Assembly (NCBI RefSeq): GCF_016862275.1
Contig: NZ_BOMQ01000053.1
Coordinates: forward strand, 1-64,000
DNA length: 64,000 nt
Direction of reading: 5' to 3'
DNA from: Actinoplanes nipponensis
Lineage (GTDB): Bacteria; Actinomycetota; Actinomycetes; Mycobacteriales; Micromonosporaceae
The notes beneath the pieces are model-generated. The model was not told where the DNA came from, searched no databases, and worked only from the letters and a program-made list of their open reading frames with translations. This document shows, piece by piece, positions 42,680 to 53,516 of this stretch (position 1 is its first letter; every line of letters begins with the position of its first letter). The translations under genes and the position numbers were made by a program.

Positions 42680-45213
42680 ACCCGCGCCACGGCCCGCCTC
42701 CTCGACGAGCCCGGCGGGGCTCGGCTGGGCCGCCCCGCGGTAGTTCCCGCCCGGCGGCCTCGGCGACGCGGGATGAGCATCCGCCGGATCTCCGGCTGGC
42801 CGGCTTCGCGGTCGCGCTGTGGCTTGCCGCCCTGGCCTCGCTCTACCTGTCCGCCCGCTCGGGCCTGATCCTCGGCGGCGGGGCGCTCGCCGCCGCGACC
42901 GGCGCAGCCCTGACGGATCGGCTGCCGGGTGTTCACGCGCTGGCACGTCGCGGGCCGCTGTCCCGGGCGACGCCGTCCCGGGCGACGCTGTCTCGGGCGG
43001 GGAGCTCCTGGCTGGGCCGGGCAGCGTCCGCAGGTCGGTGGGCGGCGGTGCGGTGGCTCGTCGCGGCGGCCTTGCTCGGTGCCGGCTGCGGGGCCCTGGC
43101 CACCGCCGCCCGGGTCAGCGTCCGGGATGCCGGGCCGCTGGTGGCGCTGGTCCACGCCGGCGCCACCGTACGGGCCGATCTCGTGGTCCGGGATGACCCG
43201 CGGGCGTTGCGGGGCTCACCCGGGCTGCCACCCACCTACCTGGTCGCCGTGGAACTGACCGCGGTGCATCCCCAGGACGGACCCGACCTGCGACTGTCCG
43301 TACGAGCGCTGGTGCTCGGCTCCGGACCCGAGTGGCGTTCCCTGTTGCCGGGCCAGCGCGCCTCGGTGACCGGCCGGCTGGCCCCGCCGCGCGGCGGGGA
43401 CCTGCGCGCCGCCGTGCTGTCGGTGAAGGATCCACCCCGCCTGCACGGGCAGCCCTCCTGGGCCCAGCGTGCCGCCGGGGACCTGCGGGACGGCCTGCAA
43501 CGCGCCTGTGCGCCGCTGCCCGACGACGTGGGTGGCCTGCTGCCCGGCCTCGTGGTCGGTGACACCAGCCGGCTCGACGAGGCGCTCGAGGAGGACTTCC
43601 GCGCCACCGGCATGACCCATCTCAACGCCGTGAGCGGGGCCAACGTGGCGATCATCCTGGGTGTCGTGGTGTTCGCGGTGCGCTGGACCCGAGCCGGGCC
43701 GCTGCTGACCGCGGTGCTCTGCGCGGTCGCCCTGGTCGGTTTCGTGATCCTCGCGCGGCCGTCGCCGAGCGTCGTACGGGCCGCTGCGATGGGGGCGATC
43801 GGGCTGGTCGGGCTGGCCGCCGGGCGACCGCGCGCGGCCCTGCCGGCCCTGGCCGCCGGGGTGGCGGTGCTGATCGTCGTCGACCCGGAGCTCGCCGGTG
43901 ACGTCGGCTTCGCGCTGTCCGTGCTGGCCACCGGCGGGCTGCTGCTGCTCGCCCCGAAGTGGCGGGACGCCCTGCGGCGGCGCGGCTGGCCGCTGCCGGC
44001 CGCCGAGGCGCTGGCGGTGCCGGCCGCCGCGCAGGTCGCGTGTGGCCCCGTCGTCGCCGGGGTCTCGGGGTCGGTGAGCCTGGTCGCCGTACCGGCCAAT
44101 CTGCTGGTCGTGCCCGCGATCGCGCCCGCCACCCTGTTCGGGGTGTCGGCCGCGGTGCTGTCGCCGGTCTGGTCGTCCGGTGCCGAGTTCGCCGCCTGGT
44201 GGGGACAGTGGCCGGCCCGGTGGCTCGTGCTGGTCGCCACCTACGGCGCCCGGGTGCCCGCCGGGACGCTGCCCTGGCCGGGCGGAGTGCTGGGCGCGGT
44301 GCTGCTGGCCGCGGTGACGGTCGCGCTGCTCGTCGCCGTACGGCGGCCGCTGGTCCGGCGGCTGGTGGCGGTCGTCTCGCTGGGCGCGATGCTGGGCACT
44401 CTGCCCGTACGGCTGGTCGCCGCCGGGTGGCCGCCGCCGCGCTGGCTGATCGTGGCCTGTGCCGTCGGGCAGGGTGACGCCGTGGTGCTGCCGGCGGGCG
44501 CCGGGCGTGCCGTCGTGGTGGATGCCGGGCCGGAGCCGACCCCCGTCGACCACTGCCTGCGCCGGCTCGGCGTGCGACAGGTCGTGCTCTTCGTCGTCAG
44601 CCACTTCCACGTCGACCACATCGGCGGGATCGCCGGCGTGTTCCGGCACCGCACCGTCCTGGGCGTGATCACGCCGGACTGGCCCGAGCCGCCGGGCGGG
44701 CGCGCCGTGGTGGCCGCGCAGGCCGCCGGCGCCCGGGTGCCGATGGCTGCCGTGGGACCGGGCTGGTCGTACACGGTGGCGGGGCTGGCGCTGACGGTGC
44801 TCGGTCCGTGCGAGCCGCTGCACGGGACCAACTCCGATCCCAACAACAACTCCCTCGTCCTGCGGGTCCGCGTCGACGGTCGCACGCTGCTGCTGCCCGG
44901 CGACGCCGAGACCGAGGAGCAGTACGAACTGCTCAACCACCTCGGACCCGCCGCGGTACGGGCCGACGTCCTGAAGGTGGCGCACCACGGTTCGGCGTAC
45001 CAGGCGCCGGAGTTCGTGGACGCCGTCGACCCCGCGGTGGCCCTGGTGTCGGTGGGGGCCGGCAACGTGTACGGCCATCCGAGCCTGCCCCTGCTCGGGC
45101 GGCTGAGCCGGGGCGGGGCGCGGGTGCTGCGTACCGATCAGGGCGGCGACCTCGCCGCGATCAGCACTCCCTCGGGCCTCGCGGTCGTGGCCCGCGGTGA
45201 TCCGCCGTCGTGA
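42676..45213 (+). CDS. comEC: ComEC/Rec2-like DNA uptake channel
   Basis: An 845-aa polytopic membrane protein. A hydrophobic N-terminal part with an OB-like region (about 150-260) leads into the competence domain (about 280-560, with GLLPGLVVGDTSRLDEALEEDFRATGMTHLNAVSG). The C-terminal metallo-beta-lactamase domain follows (about 590-845, SHFHVDHIGG, then LLLPGDAE and KVAHHGSAYQ), which carries the nuclease-type metal ligands. Coupled to comEA by a GTGA overlap. No pilus or recombination genes of a competence system are near, so actual transformation is not shown. Confidence 0.92.
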   Translation: MNPRHGPPPRRARRGSAGPPRGSSRPAASATRDEHPPDLRLAGFAVALWLAALASLYLSARSGLILGGGALAAATGAALTDRLPGVHALARRGPLSRATPSRATLSRAGSSWLGRAASAGRWAAVRWLVAAALLGAGCGALATAARVSVRDAGPLVALVHAGATVRADLVVRDDPRALRGSPGLPPTYLVAVELTAVHPQDGPDLRLSVRALVLGSGPEWRSLLPGQRASVTGRLAPPRGGDLRAAVLSVKDPPRLHGQPSWAQRAAGDLRDGLQRACAPLPDDVGGLLPGLVVGDTSRLDEALEEDFRATGMTHLNAVSGANVAIILGVVVFAVRWTRAGPLLTAVLCAVALVGFVILARPSPSVVRAAAMGAIGLVGLAAGRPRAALPALAAGVAVLIVVDPELAGDVGFALSVLATGGLLLLAPKWRDALRRRGWPLPAAEALAVPAAAQVACGPVVAGVSGSVSLVAVPANLLVVPAIAPATLFGVSAAVLSPVWSSGAEFAAWWGQWPARWLVLVATYGARVPAGTLPWPGGVLGAVLLAAVTVALLVAVRRPLVRRLVAVVSLGAMLGTLPVRLVAAGWPPPRWLIVACAVGQGDAVVLPAGAGRAVVVDAGPEPTPVDHCLRRLGVRQVVLFVVSHFHVDHIGGIAGVFRHRTVLGVITPDWPEPPGGRAVVAAQAAGARVPMAAVGPGWSYTVAGLALTVLGPCEPLHGTNSDPNNNSLVLRVRVDGRTLLLPGDAETEEQYELLNHLGPAAVRADVLKVAHHGSAYQAPEFVDAVDPAVALVSVGAGNVYGHPSLPLLGRLSRGGARVLRTDQGGDLAAISTPSGLAVVARGDPPS

Positions 45214-45277
45214 GCTGTCACGTCCGGCCGTGCTGTCTCGTCCAGACGATGAACCAGAACGGAAAGAGGGAACGCGC

Positions 45278-46012
45278 ATGAAGATCGCAGTAGCCGGCGG
45301 TACGGGCCTGACCGGCCGCCACGTCGTCGAAGAGCTCGAAGCGGCGGGACACCGGCCGGTGGTGCTCGCCCGCTCCCGGGGTGTGGACCTGGTGACCGGC
45401 GCCGGGCTCGACGCCGCGCTCGCCGGCGTCGACGCCACGATCGATGTGAGCAACGTGACGACGATGAAGCGCGCGGAGGCGGTCAGCTTCTTCGAGCGGG
45501 CCGGGCGGCACCTGCTCGATGCCGCCGCGCGGGCCGGGGTCCGCCATCACGTGGCGCTGTCCATCGTCGGCATCGACCGGGTGAGCACCGGCTACTACCA
45601 GGGGAAACTGCGTCAGGAGGAGATCGTCCGCGAGGGCGCCGTGCCGTGGACGGTGCTGCGGGCGACCCAGTTCCACGAGTTCGCCGAGCAGATCCTCGAG
45701 CGGGTGCCGGGGCCGATCGCGGTGGTGCCGCGCCTGACGGTGCAGCCGGTGGCCGTACGTGAGGTGGCCGCGGCCCTCGTCGCGCTCGTCGCCGGCGAAC
45801 CGCAGAAGGCCGCGCCCGATCTTGCCGGTCCGCGCGTCGAATCCCTGCCGGACATGGCGCGGCGGCTGGTCCGGACCGGCACGGTCCGCCGGCGGCCCGT
45901 GCTGCCGCTCTGGTTGCCCGGGCCAATGGCCCACGGCGGGCTCCTACCGGCCGGCCCGGGCCCGCGGGGTACGCAGACCTTCGAGGAGTGGCTGGCCGAG
46001 CGGCGGCGATGA
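45278..46012 (+). CDS. NAD(P)-binding NmrA/SDR-like protein
   Basis: A 244-aa Rossmann-fold protein: MKIAVAGGTGLTGRHVVEELEAAGH carries the GxxGxxG dinucleotide loop, and HHVALSIVGID, YYQGKLRQEEIV and WTVLRATQFHEF follow the atypical-SDR/NmrA pattern. It could be a quinone oxidoreductase-like enzyme or a redox sensor. The ATG at 45278 follows AAAGAGGG. It is a single gene between comEC and holA and is not part of the conserved cluster. Confidence 0.85.
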   Translation: MKIAVAGGTGLTGRHVVEELEAAGHRPVVLARSRGVDLVTGAGLDAALAGVDATIDVSNVTTMKRAEAVSFFERAGRHLLDAAARAGVRHHVALSIVGIDRVSTGYYQGKLRQEEIVREGAVPWTVLRATQFHEFAEQILERVPGPIAVVPRLTVQPVAVREVAAALVALVAGEPQKAAPDLAGPRVESLPDMARRLVRTGTVRRRPVLPLWLPGPMAHGGLLPAGPGPRGTQTFEEWLAERRR

Positions 46013-46237
46013 CGCCTCACCGACACGCCCGGGTTAGGCCGAGTGTTCCTTCGACCCCCGGCGATCGGTTCGGATGTGGGTCGGATCACCTTCCGCCGGC
46101 AACTCAGACATTCAGCCTGATCGAGGACCTCTCCCGCTTCGCCCCCATGGCCGATGACCTATATGTCCGCTTTCGTGAACCTCGCGTCGGGCCTTCGCCG
46201 GCCCGTGAGCCGTGCCGAAGCGTCGGACCCCCGTGCG

Positions 46238-46243
46238 AAGATT
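46238..46243 (+). promoter_or_regulatory. -10-like element (AAGATT) of holA
   Basis: AAGATT ends 6 bases before the GTG at 46250. The 237-bp gap upstream shows no other clear signal. Confidence 0.35.
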
Positions 46244-46249
46244 TCAGGC

Positions 46250-47224
46250 GTGAACACCGCGTCCCCGGCACCGCTGCTGCTCGTTCAAGGCGACGAGGAG
46301 CTGCTCGCCGCCCGGGCGATCGCCGCGGCGGTCGCCGCCGCGCGAGCCGACGAGCCCGGCGCCGATGTGCGTGAATACGAGGCAGGCGCGCTCAGCGCCG
46401 GCGAGGTCGCCGAGATGCTCAGCCCGTCATTGTTCGGCGGCCGCCGGGTCCTGGTGGTGCGCAGCGGCCAGGATGCGCGCAAGGACCTGGTCACGGCGCT
46501 GCTGGCGTACGCGAAGAACCCCGACCCCGACGTCTCGTTGATCGTCTCCCACGTGGGCGGCGCCAAGGGCAAGGCCTTCGCCGACGGGCTGCGCGCCGCC
46601 GGGGCGACCGTCGTGAGCGTCGCCAAGCTCAAGGGCGACCGCGAGCGGATCGCGTTCGTGCGCGACGAGTTCCGGCGCAACGGCGGGCGCTGCGACGAGC
46701 CGGCGGCGGCCGCGCTGCTCGCCGCGGTCGGCACCGACCTGCGCGAGATCGCCGCGGCCTGCTCGCAGCTGCTGGCCGACACCGACGGCAAGATCAGCGC
46801 GGCGGTCGTGTCCCGCTACTACCGGGGCCGCGCCGAGGTCAGCGGCTTCGCGGTCGCCGACGCCGCCATGGTCGGCGACGTTCCGGGCGCCCTCGAGGCG
46901 CTGCGCTGGGCGCTGCACGTCGGGGTCGACCCGGTGCCGATCGCGGACGCCATCGCCGACGGCGTGCGCACGGTCGCCCGGGTGGCCTCCGCCGGGCGCG
47001 GCAACCCGTACCAGATGGCCAGCTCGCTCGGCATGCCGGCGTGGAAGATCCAGAAAGCCCAGGAGCGCAGCCGCGGCTGGACCCCCGAGGGCCTGGTCGA
47101 CGCGATGCGCGCGGCGGCCGACTGCAACGCGGCGGTCAAGGGCGGTGCCGAGGACCGGGGGTACGCCCTGGAGCAGGCCGTCTTCGCCGTCGCGGCTGCC
47201 CGCAACTCGGGCGGCGCCCGGTGA
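46250..47224 (+). CDS. holA: DNA polymerase III subunit delta
   Basis: A 324-aa clamp-loader subunit that opens the beta clamp. PLLLVQGDEELLAARAI at the N-terminus, LFGGRRVLVVRSGQD, and the C-terminal AWKIQKAQERSRGW and DRGYALEQAVF segments are typical. Length is normal. The GTG at 46250 gives VNTASPAPLLLVQGDEE; the upstream in-frame ATGs at 46154 and 46163 would add an unlikely extension. The order comEA-comEC-holA-rpsT is broadly conserved. Its TGA overlaps the start of the next gene (GTGA). Confidence 0.93.
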   Translation: MNTASPAPLLLVQGDEELLAARAIAAAVAAARADEPGADVREYEAGALSAGEVAEMLSPSLFGGRRVLVVRSGQDARKDLVTALLAYAKNPDPDVSLIVSHVGGAKGKAFADGLRAAGATVVSVAKLKGDRERIAFVRDEFRRNGGRCDEPAAAALLAAVGTDLREIAAACSQLLADTDGKISAAVVSRYYRGRAEVSGFAVADAAMVGDVPGALEALRWALHVGVDPVPIADAIADGVRTVARVASAGRGNPYQMASSLGMPAWKIQKAQERSRGWTPEGLVDAMRAAADCNAAVKGGAEDRGYALEQAVFAVAAARNSGGAR

Positions 47225-47808
47225 CCCGGTCCCGCCGGGCCGGCCTGTCCCGCGACGAGGCCCGTCAACAGCCGCTGTACGCCCGCATGCTCGGCCTGCA
47301 GTATCTCGCGCCGGGTGGCTTCCTCTGCTTCGTGTTCCTGGAGGGCGCCGTCGCGCTGGGCATCCTGCTGGCGCTCGCCGAGCTGGTCAGCTGGTGGGGT
47401 GTGCTGGTGCTGCCGGTGATGGTCGCGGTCATGGTGAAGCTCAACGACGTGGTCGCGGGCTCACTGATCCACCCGGCCCCCGCCACCCGGCCGGCGCCCG
47501 ACGCGGCAGCGCCCGACGCGGCGCCCGGATCGCCGGGAGCCGAGACTGTCCGGTTGTCGGCCGCGGTGATCGCCCAGGTCGTCCGGCCGCCGACCAGGGA
47601 CGGCGCACCCGCGTTGCGCCCGGCGGCGATCCGGCGGGGGGCGACGACCGACGCGGTGCGCTCGGCGGTGCGCGACGAGGACCGCTGGAGCGTGCCGGGC
47701 CTGGACGCGAGCGCGCTGAACGGGCCGCCGGTGACGCGGCAGTGGAGCGAGGATCTGGACGACAGCCGGCAACGGGCGCGGCAGTCGGGCTCCCGGCGCT
47801 ACGAGTAG
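47221..47808 (+). CDS. Two-helix membrane protein of unknown function
   Basis: A 195-aa protein: basic start (TRSRRAGLSRDEARQQPLYAR), two membrane segments (about 30-52 and 56-80), then an Ala/Pro-rich cytoplasmic tail with several Arg/Asp-rich stretches ending in QSGSRRYE. The GTG overlaps the holA stop (GTGA), so it is translated with holA. No family recognised. The helix pair and tail resemble small envelope proteins found beside holA in related genomes, but I cannot name them. Confidence 0.72.
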   Translation: MTRSRRAGLSRDEARQQPLYARMLGLQYLAPGGFLCFVFLEGAVALGILLALAELVSWWGVLVLPVMVAVMVKLNDVVAGSLIHPAPATRPAPDAAAPDAAPGSPGAETVRLSAAVIAQVVRPPTRDGAPALRPAAIRRGATTDAVRSAVRDEDRWSVPGLDASALNGPPVTRQWSEDLDDSRQRARQSGSRRYE

Positions 47809-48374
47809 GTCGTTGCGGCGCCCTCGTTGGTATGGGCGCTGTGCTGGGTCGGCGGAGTGCTCGGCCGGAGGCGGTGGCTGGCCCCTGCGGCGCGGGGCCG
47901 GGCGGGCGGCGGGGTCGGCCTGTGTCGGGGCGCCGGACTCGCGGGTCGGCCTGTGTCGGGGCGTCGAGTTCGCGGTTTGGTCTGGGCTGTCGTGCTGGGT
48001 CCGCGGCCGCGACTCGGCTCGCCTGCGGTGGGTGCCTTCGGATGCCGGTCACTGGCTTGCGCTGGGCCGCCTGCCGCCTGCCGCCTGCGTTGGCTCTGCC
48101 TGCGTTGGCTCTCTGCGTGCGCTTGCTCTGCCTGCACGCGCTCTGCCTGCGCCTGCGCGCGAGACTACGGACGGCCGGGATCGCCTATCCGGGCCCACAG
48201 TGGCGCCGCGTCCGGCTCGCCGGAGCGACCGTGAGCCGACCGCCTCCGTCAACCTCGGCCACCCGCATCACTCCGCCGGCCACCGCTCACTCCGCCGGCC
48301 AGCCCGCATCACTCCGCCGGCTCGCCCGGACCAGACCGCGGCAAGCCCCCGGACCCTGCTCCGGATACAACTCA
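47809..48374. other. Intergenic region with short direct repeats, no gene seen
   Basis: About 570 bp between convergent genes. A 21-bp direct repeat (core GTCGGCCTGTGTCGGGGCG) lies at 47912-47932 and 47943-47963, period 31. A CTGCGTTGGCTCT repeat occurs twice near 48083-48112, and CACTCCGCCGGC three times between 48269 and 48321. Frames across it have no start signals and change composition abruptly. Confidence 0.55.
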
Positions 48375-48406
48375 GGCACCGCTGAACCCGAAGGTTCGGC
48401 GGTGCC
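48375..48406 (-). terminator. Terminator of rpsT
   Basis: A 13-bp stem with one wobble pair (48375-48387 with 48394-48406) and a CCGAAG-type loop, 30 bp after the rpsT stop. On the minus strand it is followed by TGAGTTGT, a weak T tract. Confidence 0.75.
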
Positions 48407-48435
48407 CAGAGGTGTGTGCTGAAACCGGCCTGCGG

Positions 48436-48702
48436 TCAGGCAGACAGCGAGGCGATCCGCTTGGCGATGGCCGACTTGCGGTTCGCCGCCTGGTTCTTGT
48501 GGATGACGCCCTTGCTCGCGGCCTTGTCGAGCTGACGCGAGGCGTCACGCAGCAGCGCGGTAGCCGTCTCGGCGTTGCCGGCCGCGCTAGCCTCGTTCAG
48601 CTTGCGGATCACGGTCTTCAGCGACGACTTGACCGACTTGTTGCGCAGCCTGGCCTTCTCGTTCTGCCGGTTGCGCTTGATCTGGGACTTGATGTTCGCC
48701 AC
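48436..48702 (-). CDS. rpsT: 30S ribosomal protein S20
   Basis: An 88-aa, strongly basic S20: ANIKSQIKRNRQNEKARLRNKSVKS at the start and KGVIHKNQAANRKSAIAKRI near the end. It binds 16S rRNA early in 30S assembly. GTG start at 48702 with an AAGG site upstream. It is oriented opposite to holA and lepA, as is usual for this cluster in actinobacteria. Confidence 0.97.
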   Translation of the reverse strand: MANIKSQIKRNRQNEKARLRNKSVKSSLKTVIRKLNEASAAGNAETATALLRDASRQLDKAASKGVIHKNQAANRKSAIAKRIASLSA

Positions 48703-48871
48703 GCGACAGCCTTGTCCTGACTAGTTCGGATGATGTACTCGGACGGTGGCAACGCAGCAGAAAACAACGTCACCACACGCGACGAACTAATGTATCAGGC
48801 CCGCTTCGCGCCGCCCAAATCGCGCGGCTGCCGCTGCGCCCGCGCCCGCCGGGGAAGCCCAGCTGGCGGGG

Positions 48872-49846
48872 CTATTCCGGCGGTGCCCAGCCGCGGCGCT
48901 CGGCCAGCCAGGCGAGCGCCTGCCCGCCGCTGAACCGCTGGTGCTGGCGGCTGTGCGGCGAGGCGCTGCCGGCTCCGCGCGCGGCGCTGGTCAGCCAGTA
49001 TCCGCCGAGCGCGGCCAGGGCGCCGTCGACGCCCTCGGCGGGCGGTTGCCACGGTTCCAGCGCGGCGTCCGCGTCCAGCCCGCTCGCGTACGCCGTGACC
49101 AGCAACGTCACCGTGTCGAACCACGGCTCGCCCAGGCACGGCCAGGTCCAGTCGCAGAGCCACGCTCCGCCGTACCCGTCGATCATGACGTTGTCCACCC
49201 GCAGGTCGCCGTGCAGCAGGCCGGGCCCGGTCACCAGCTCCGGCAGCCCGCGCTCCAGCGCGGCCAGCTCGCCCAGCCGGCCCGGCACCCAGCCCGGCGC
49301 CGGCGGCAGCGGCGCCCGCCCGGCCGCGACCTCCGACCACCAGGACAGCTCGTCCCGCACGATGTCGCCGAGCCGCGGCAGGCCCAGGCTGAGCAGTTCC
49401 GGACCCGGCCGGCTCAGGGCCCCGGCCGCGGTCCGCCAGGCCGTCAGCGCCGCGCTCAGCTGCTCGGGCGCCCACGGCAGCGCCGGCACGTGCCCCTCGA
49501 CCGCCTCCAGGCACAGCACGAAGTACCCCTCCGCCACGAGGGTCCATCGCGGGCGGGCGGCCGGCACCTCCGCCGGCAGCAGCGCTGTGACGGTCGCCTC
49601 ACGGGCGTACCAGTCGGCGGTCGGCTCGGTCAGCGGCGCGGCCTTGACGAAGGCCCGGTCCCCGCTCGCGGTGCTCAGCACGGCCGCGAAAGACCTGGTG
49701 AAACCGCCGCCCGCGCTGGTCGCGGACGCGACCGGCGCGCCGAGGCGCAAGCCGATCGCCGCGCGCAGGGTCGCGGGCAGATCACCCCAATCCGGACGTA
49801 CGGCGGTTGCGCCGTACGCGATCTCGGGCACGGAGACGGCGCGCAT
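48872..49846 (-). CDS. Aminoglycoside phosphotransferase-fold kinase
   Basis: A 324-aa protein of the APH/choline kinase fold. The catalytic loop reads GPGLLHGDLRVDNVMID (Brenner motif with Asp and Asn), the metal-binding Asp follows in WLCDWTWPCLGEPWFD, and the N-lobe Lys is in RAFVKAAPL. Such enzymes phosphorylate small molecules; nothing marks it as a resistance gene. The ATG at 49846 is preceded by CAGGAT at six bases. It diverges from the DUF4240 gene, with 52 bp between start codons. Confidence 0.82.
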   Translation of the reverse strand: MRAVSVPEIAYGATAVRPDWGDLPATLRAAIGLRLGAPVASATSAGGGFTRSFAAVLSTASGDRAFVKAAPLTEPTADWYAREATVTALLPAEVPAARPRWTLVAEGYFVLCLEAVEGHVPALPWAPEQLSAALTAWRTAAGALSRPGPELLSLGLPRLGDIVRDELSWWSEVAAGRAPLPPAPGWVPGRLGELAALERGLPELVTGPGLLHGDLRVDNVMIDGYGGAWLCDWTWPCLGEPWFDTVTLLVTAYASGLDADAALEPWQPPAEGVDGALAALGGYWLTSAARGAGSASPHSRQHQRFSGGQALAWLAERRGWAPPE

Positions 49847-49852
49847 GCCCCC

Positions 49853-49858
49853 ATCCTG
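49853..49858 (-). promoter_or_regulatory. -10-like element (CAGGAT) of the APH-fold gene
   Basis: On the minus strand CAGGAT ends 6 bases before the ATG at 49846. Confidence 0.45.
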
Positions 49859-49886
49859 CCTCCCCGTTTTTGTCGTACCCGGCTGG

Positions 49887-49892
49887 CAGGCT
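49887..49892 (+). promoter_or_regulatory. -10-like element (CAGGCT) of the DUF4240 gene
   Basis: CAGGCT ends 6 bases before the ATG at 49899. With the element at 49853-49858 it makes a compact divergent promoter pair. Confidence 0.45.
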
Positions 49893-49898
49893 GTGCCC

Positions 49899-50432
49899 AT
49901 GCGAACGGACGACTTCTGGGCGGTCATCGACCGGGCTACCGCCGACCGGCCGGGCTCGCCCGACGAGGTGGCCAAGCGCGCCACCGCCGAGCTCGTGGGG
50001 CGTGACCCCGACGAGATCGTGGCCTGGGGCCGGCATCTCGACAAGGTGATGGCCGCTTCCGGCAAGGAGGACCTGTGGGCGGCGGCCTACCTGATCAACG
50101 GTGGCTGCTCCGAGGACGGCTTCGACAACTTCCGCGGCTGGCTGGTGGCCAACGGGCGCGACGTCGTCGCGCGGGCGGTCCGCGAGCCCGACTCGCTGGC
50201 CGAGCTGCCGGCGGTGCGGGCGGCGGCCACGACCGGGGCCGTCTTCGAGGCCGAGGAGGTGCTGTCCATCGCGGGGGAGGCCTATCGGCAGGCCACGGGC
50301 GATGAGCTGCCCCCGAGCGAGACGCCGAGGAGCCGCCCGGATCCGGCGATGCTGTGGGACTTCGACAACGAGGAGGAGATGCAGAAGCGGTTGCCCCGGC
50401 TGTCCACTCTCTTCCTGGAGCCGCCGGACTGA
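49899..50432 (+). CDS. DUF4240 domain protein
   Basis: A 177-aa protein starting MRTDDFWAVIDRATADRPG and containing LWAAAYLINGGCSEDGFDNFRGWLVANGR, the recognisable DUF4240 core, then RQATGDELP and WDFDNEEEMQKRLPRLSTLF. The family is widespread in actinobacteria and has no known function. It carries no signal peptide. Short leaderless-type start. Confidence 0.85.
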   Translation: MRTDDFWAVIDRATADRPGSPDEVAKRATAELVGRDPDEIVAWGRHLDKVMAASGKEDLWAAAYLINGGCSEDGFDNFRGWLVANGRDVVARAVREPDSLAELPAVRAAATTGAVFEAEEVLSIAGEAYRQATGDELPPSETPRSRPDPAMLWDFDNEEEMQKRLPRLSTLFLEPPD

Positions 50433-50523
50433 TCGGCTGGGTGCCGCCTCCGTGGCCGCCGGTCCCGGAGGCAGCGGGTGCCCGACCAGCGGGCGGGAAA
50501 TCGGTCGAGAGAGGTGGTGGGGC

Positions 50524-51441
50524 ATGGGCAGACTCGGGCGCATGGACCTTCCTCAGCAGAAAACGACCTCCGCGGATCTGCCGGCCTCACGACTGTCGCT
50601 GCGGGGCACGGTCGCGTCGGTGAGCTGCAACGACGCGTACTCGTTCACCAAGCCCACGCGCGACGAGATCACGCTGGTCGCCGGCCTCGGCGTGGCCGGC
50701 GATGTGCACGCGGGGGTGACGGTCCGGCATCGCAGCCGGGTGGCGGCGGACCCGGACCAGCCGAACCTCCGCCAGGTGCACCTGATCCGCGGCGAGCTGC
50801 ACGACGAGCTGCGCGAGGCAGGCTACGAGGTGCCGGCCGGCGGCCTGGGCGAGAACGTCACCACGACCGGCATCGACCTGCTCGCCCTGCCGGTGGGCAC
50901 GGTTCTGCGTTTCGGCCCCCCGCCGGTGAGGGGAGTCGCTCCCGCAGCGGCAGCCACCGACCCGGGCCAGCCGACCGCAGTGGCCGAGCGGGGAGAGACG
51001 GCCGCAGCAGGCGAGCGGGGAAAGATGGCCGCAGCAGGCGAGCAGGGAGAGACGGCCGGAGCCGCCGAGCCGGATGAGACGGCCGCGGCCGCCGCGGTCG
51101 TCGCCGCCGCGGAGCGCGTCACTCTCGACGCCCCCACCGCCGAGGCCGTCGCCGTTCTCGCTGCCCGGCTCGCCGCCGACCGCAGCGGGGGCGCCGGGCG
51201 GGAAGCCACCCCCGACCCCCGCCCGGCGATCATCGTCACCGGCCTGCGCAACCCCTGCCAGCAGATCAACAACTACCGTCCGGGACTGCTCAAACGCGTC
51301 CTCGTCCGGGAGCCCGACGGCACCCTCAACCGCCGGGCGGGGATCATGGCCGTGGTCCTGCGGGGTGGCCCGGTCCGGCCCGGCACGGAGATCCACGTCG
51401 AGCTGCCGCCTCCGCCGCACCGGCCGCTGGACCGGGTGTGA
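50524..51441 (+). CDS. MOSC-domain protein with a low-complexity insertion
   Basis: A 305-aa MOSC protein. The beta-barrel parts are present on both sides of an insert: RGTVASVSCNDAYSFTKP and NLRQVHLIRGELHDEL...GLGENVTTTGIDLL before it, RVTLD...ATPDPRPAIIVTGLRNPCQQINNYRPGLL after it. The Cys in RNPCQQI is the conserved sulfur-carrier position. The insert (about 145-190) is four 9-residue Glu/Thr/Ala repeats. MOSC enzymes move sulfur for molybdenum cofactor or reduce N-hydroxylated compounds. ATG at 50524 has a GAGAGG site; a leaderless start at 50542 (CAGACT 7 bases upstream) is an alternative. Confidence 0.85.
   Translation: MGRLGRMDLPQQKTTSADLPASRLSLRGTVASVSCNDAYSFTKPTRDEITLVAGLGVAGDVHAGVTVRHRSRVAADPDQPNLRQVHLIRGELHDELREAGYEVPAGGLGENVTTTGIDLLALPVGTVLRFGPPPVRGVAPAAAATDPGQPTAVAERGETAAAGERGKMAAAGEQGETAGAAEPDETAAAAAVVAAAERVTLDAPTAEAVAVLAARLAADRSGGAGREATPDPRPAIIVTGLRNPCQQINNYRPGLLKRVLVREPDGTLNRRAGIMAVVLRGGPVRPGTEIHVELPPPPHRPLDRV
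50977..51092 (+). repeat. Tandem 27-bp repeats inside the MOSC gene
   Basis: About four units based on GAGCGGGGAGAGACGGCCGCAG encode AERGETAAA-like 9-mers. They sit in a loop of the barrel, in frame, and look like a recent local expansion. Confidence 0.75.
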
Positions 51442-51556
51442 TCCGGGCTCGCCGCGCCGCGTGGGACGATAGACGTCGCCGGTGCTTCCATCGGCAGCCA
51501 GCCCACTCGAGGCAGCCCGCTGAGGCCGCCGGCCCGCTTGAAGAGAACGGACGATC

Positions 51557-53434
<1,878 letters not shown>

Positions 53435-53516
53435 GGCGGTTTGGTTTTCGGCCGGGTCGGGAACTCTTGGGGCCAGACGAACGCAACAACTGCTCTACCC
53501 CCCAAGGAGACCTTCA

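Noticed and set aside
41300..45213. Active competence system
   Set aside because: Only comEA and comEC are present; no pilus, DprA or ComFC genes nearby. These two genes are conserved in actinobacteria not known to be transformable.
48872..49846. Aminoglycoside resistance gene
   Set aside because: Only the general kinase fold is visible; it is not linked to mobile DNA or other resistance genes.
53450..53490. GGGAAC upstream of the GlsB-like gene as an ECF -35
   Set aside because: No matching GTT-type -10 at 16-18 bases, so a stress-sigma promoter cannot be supported despite the family being stress-linked.
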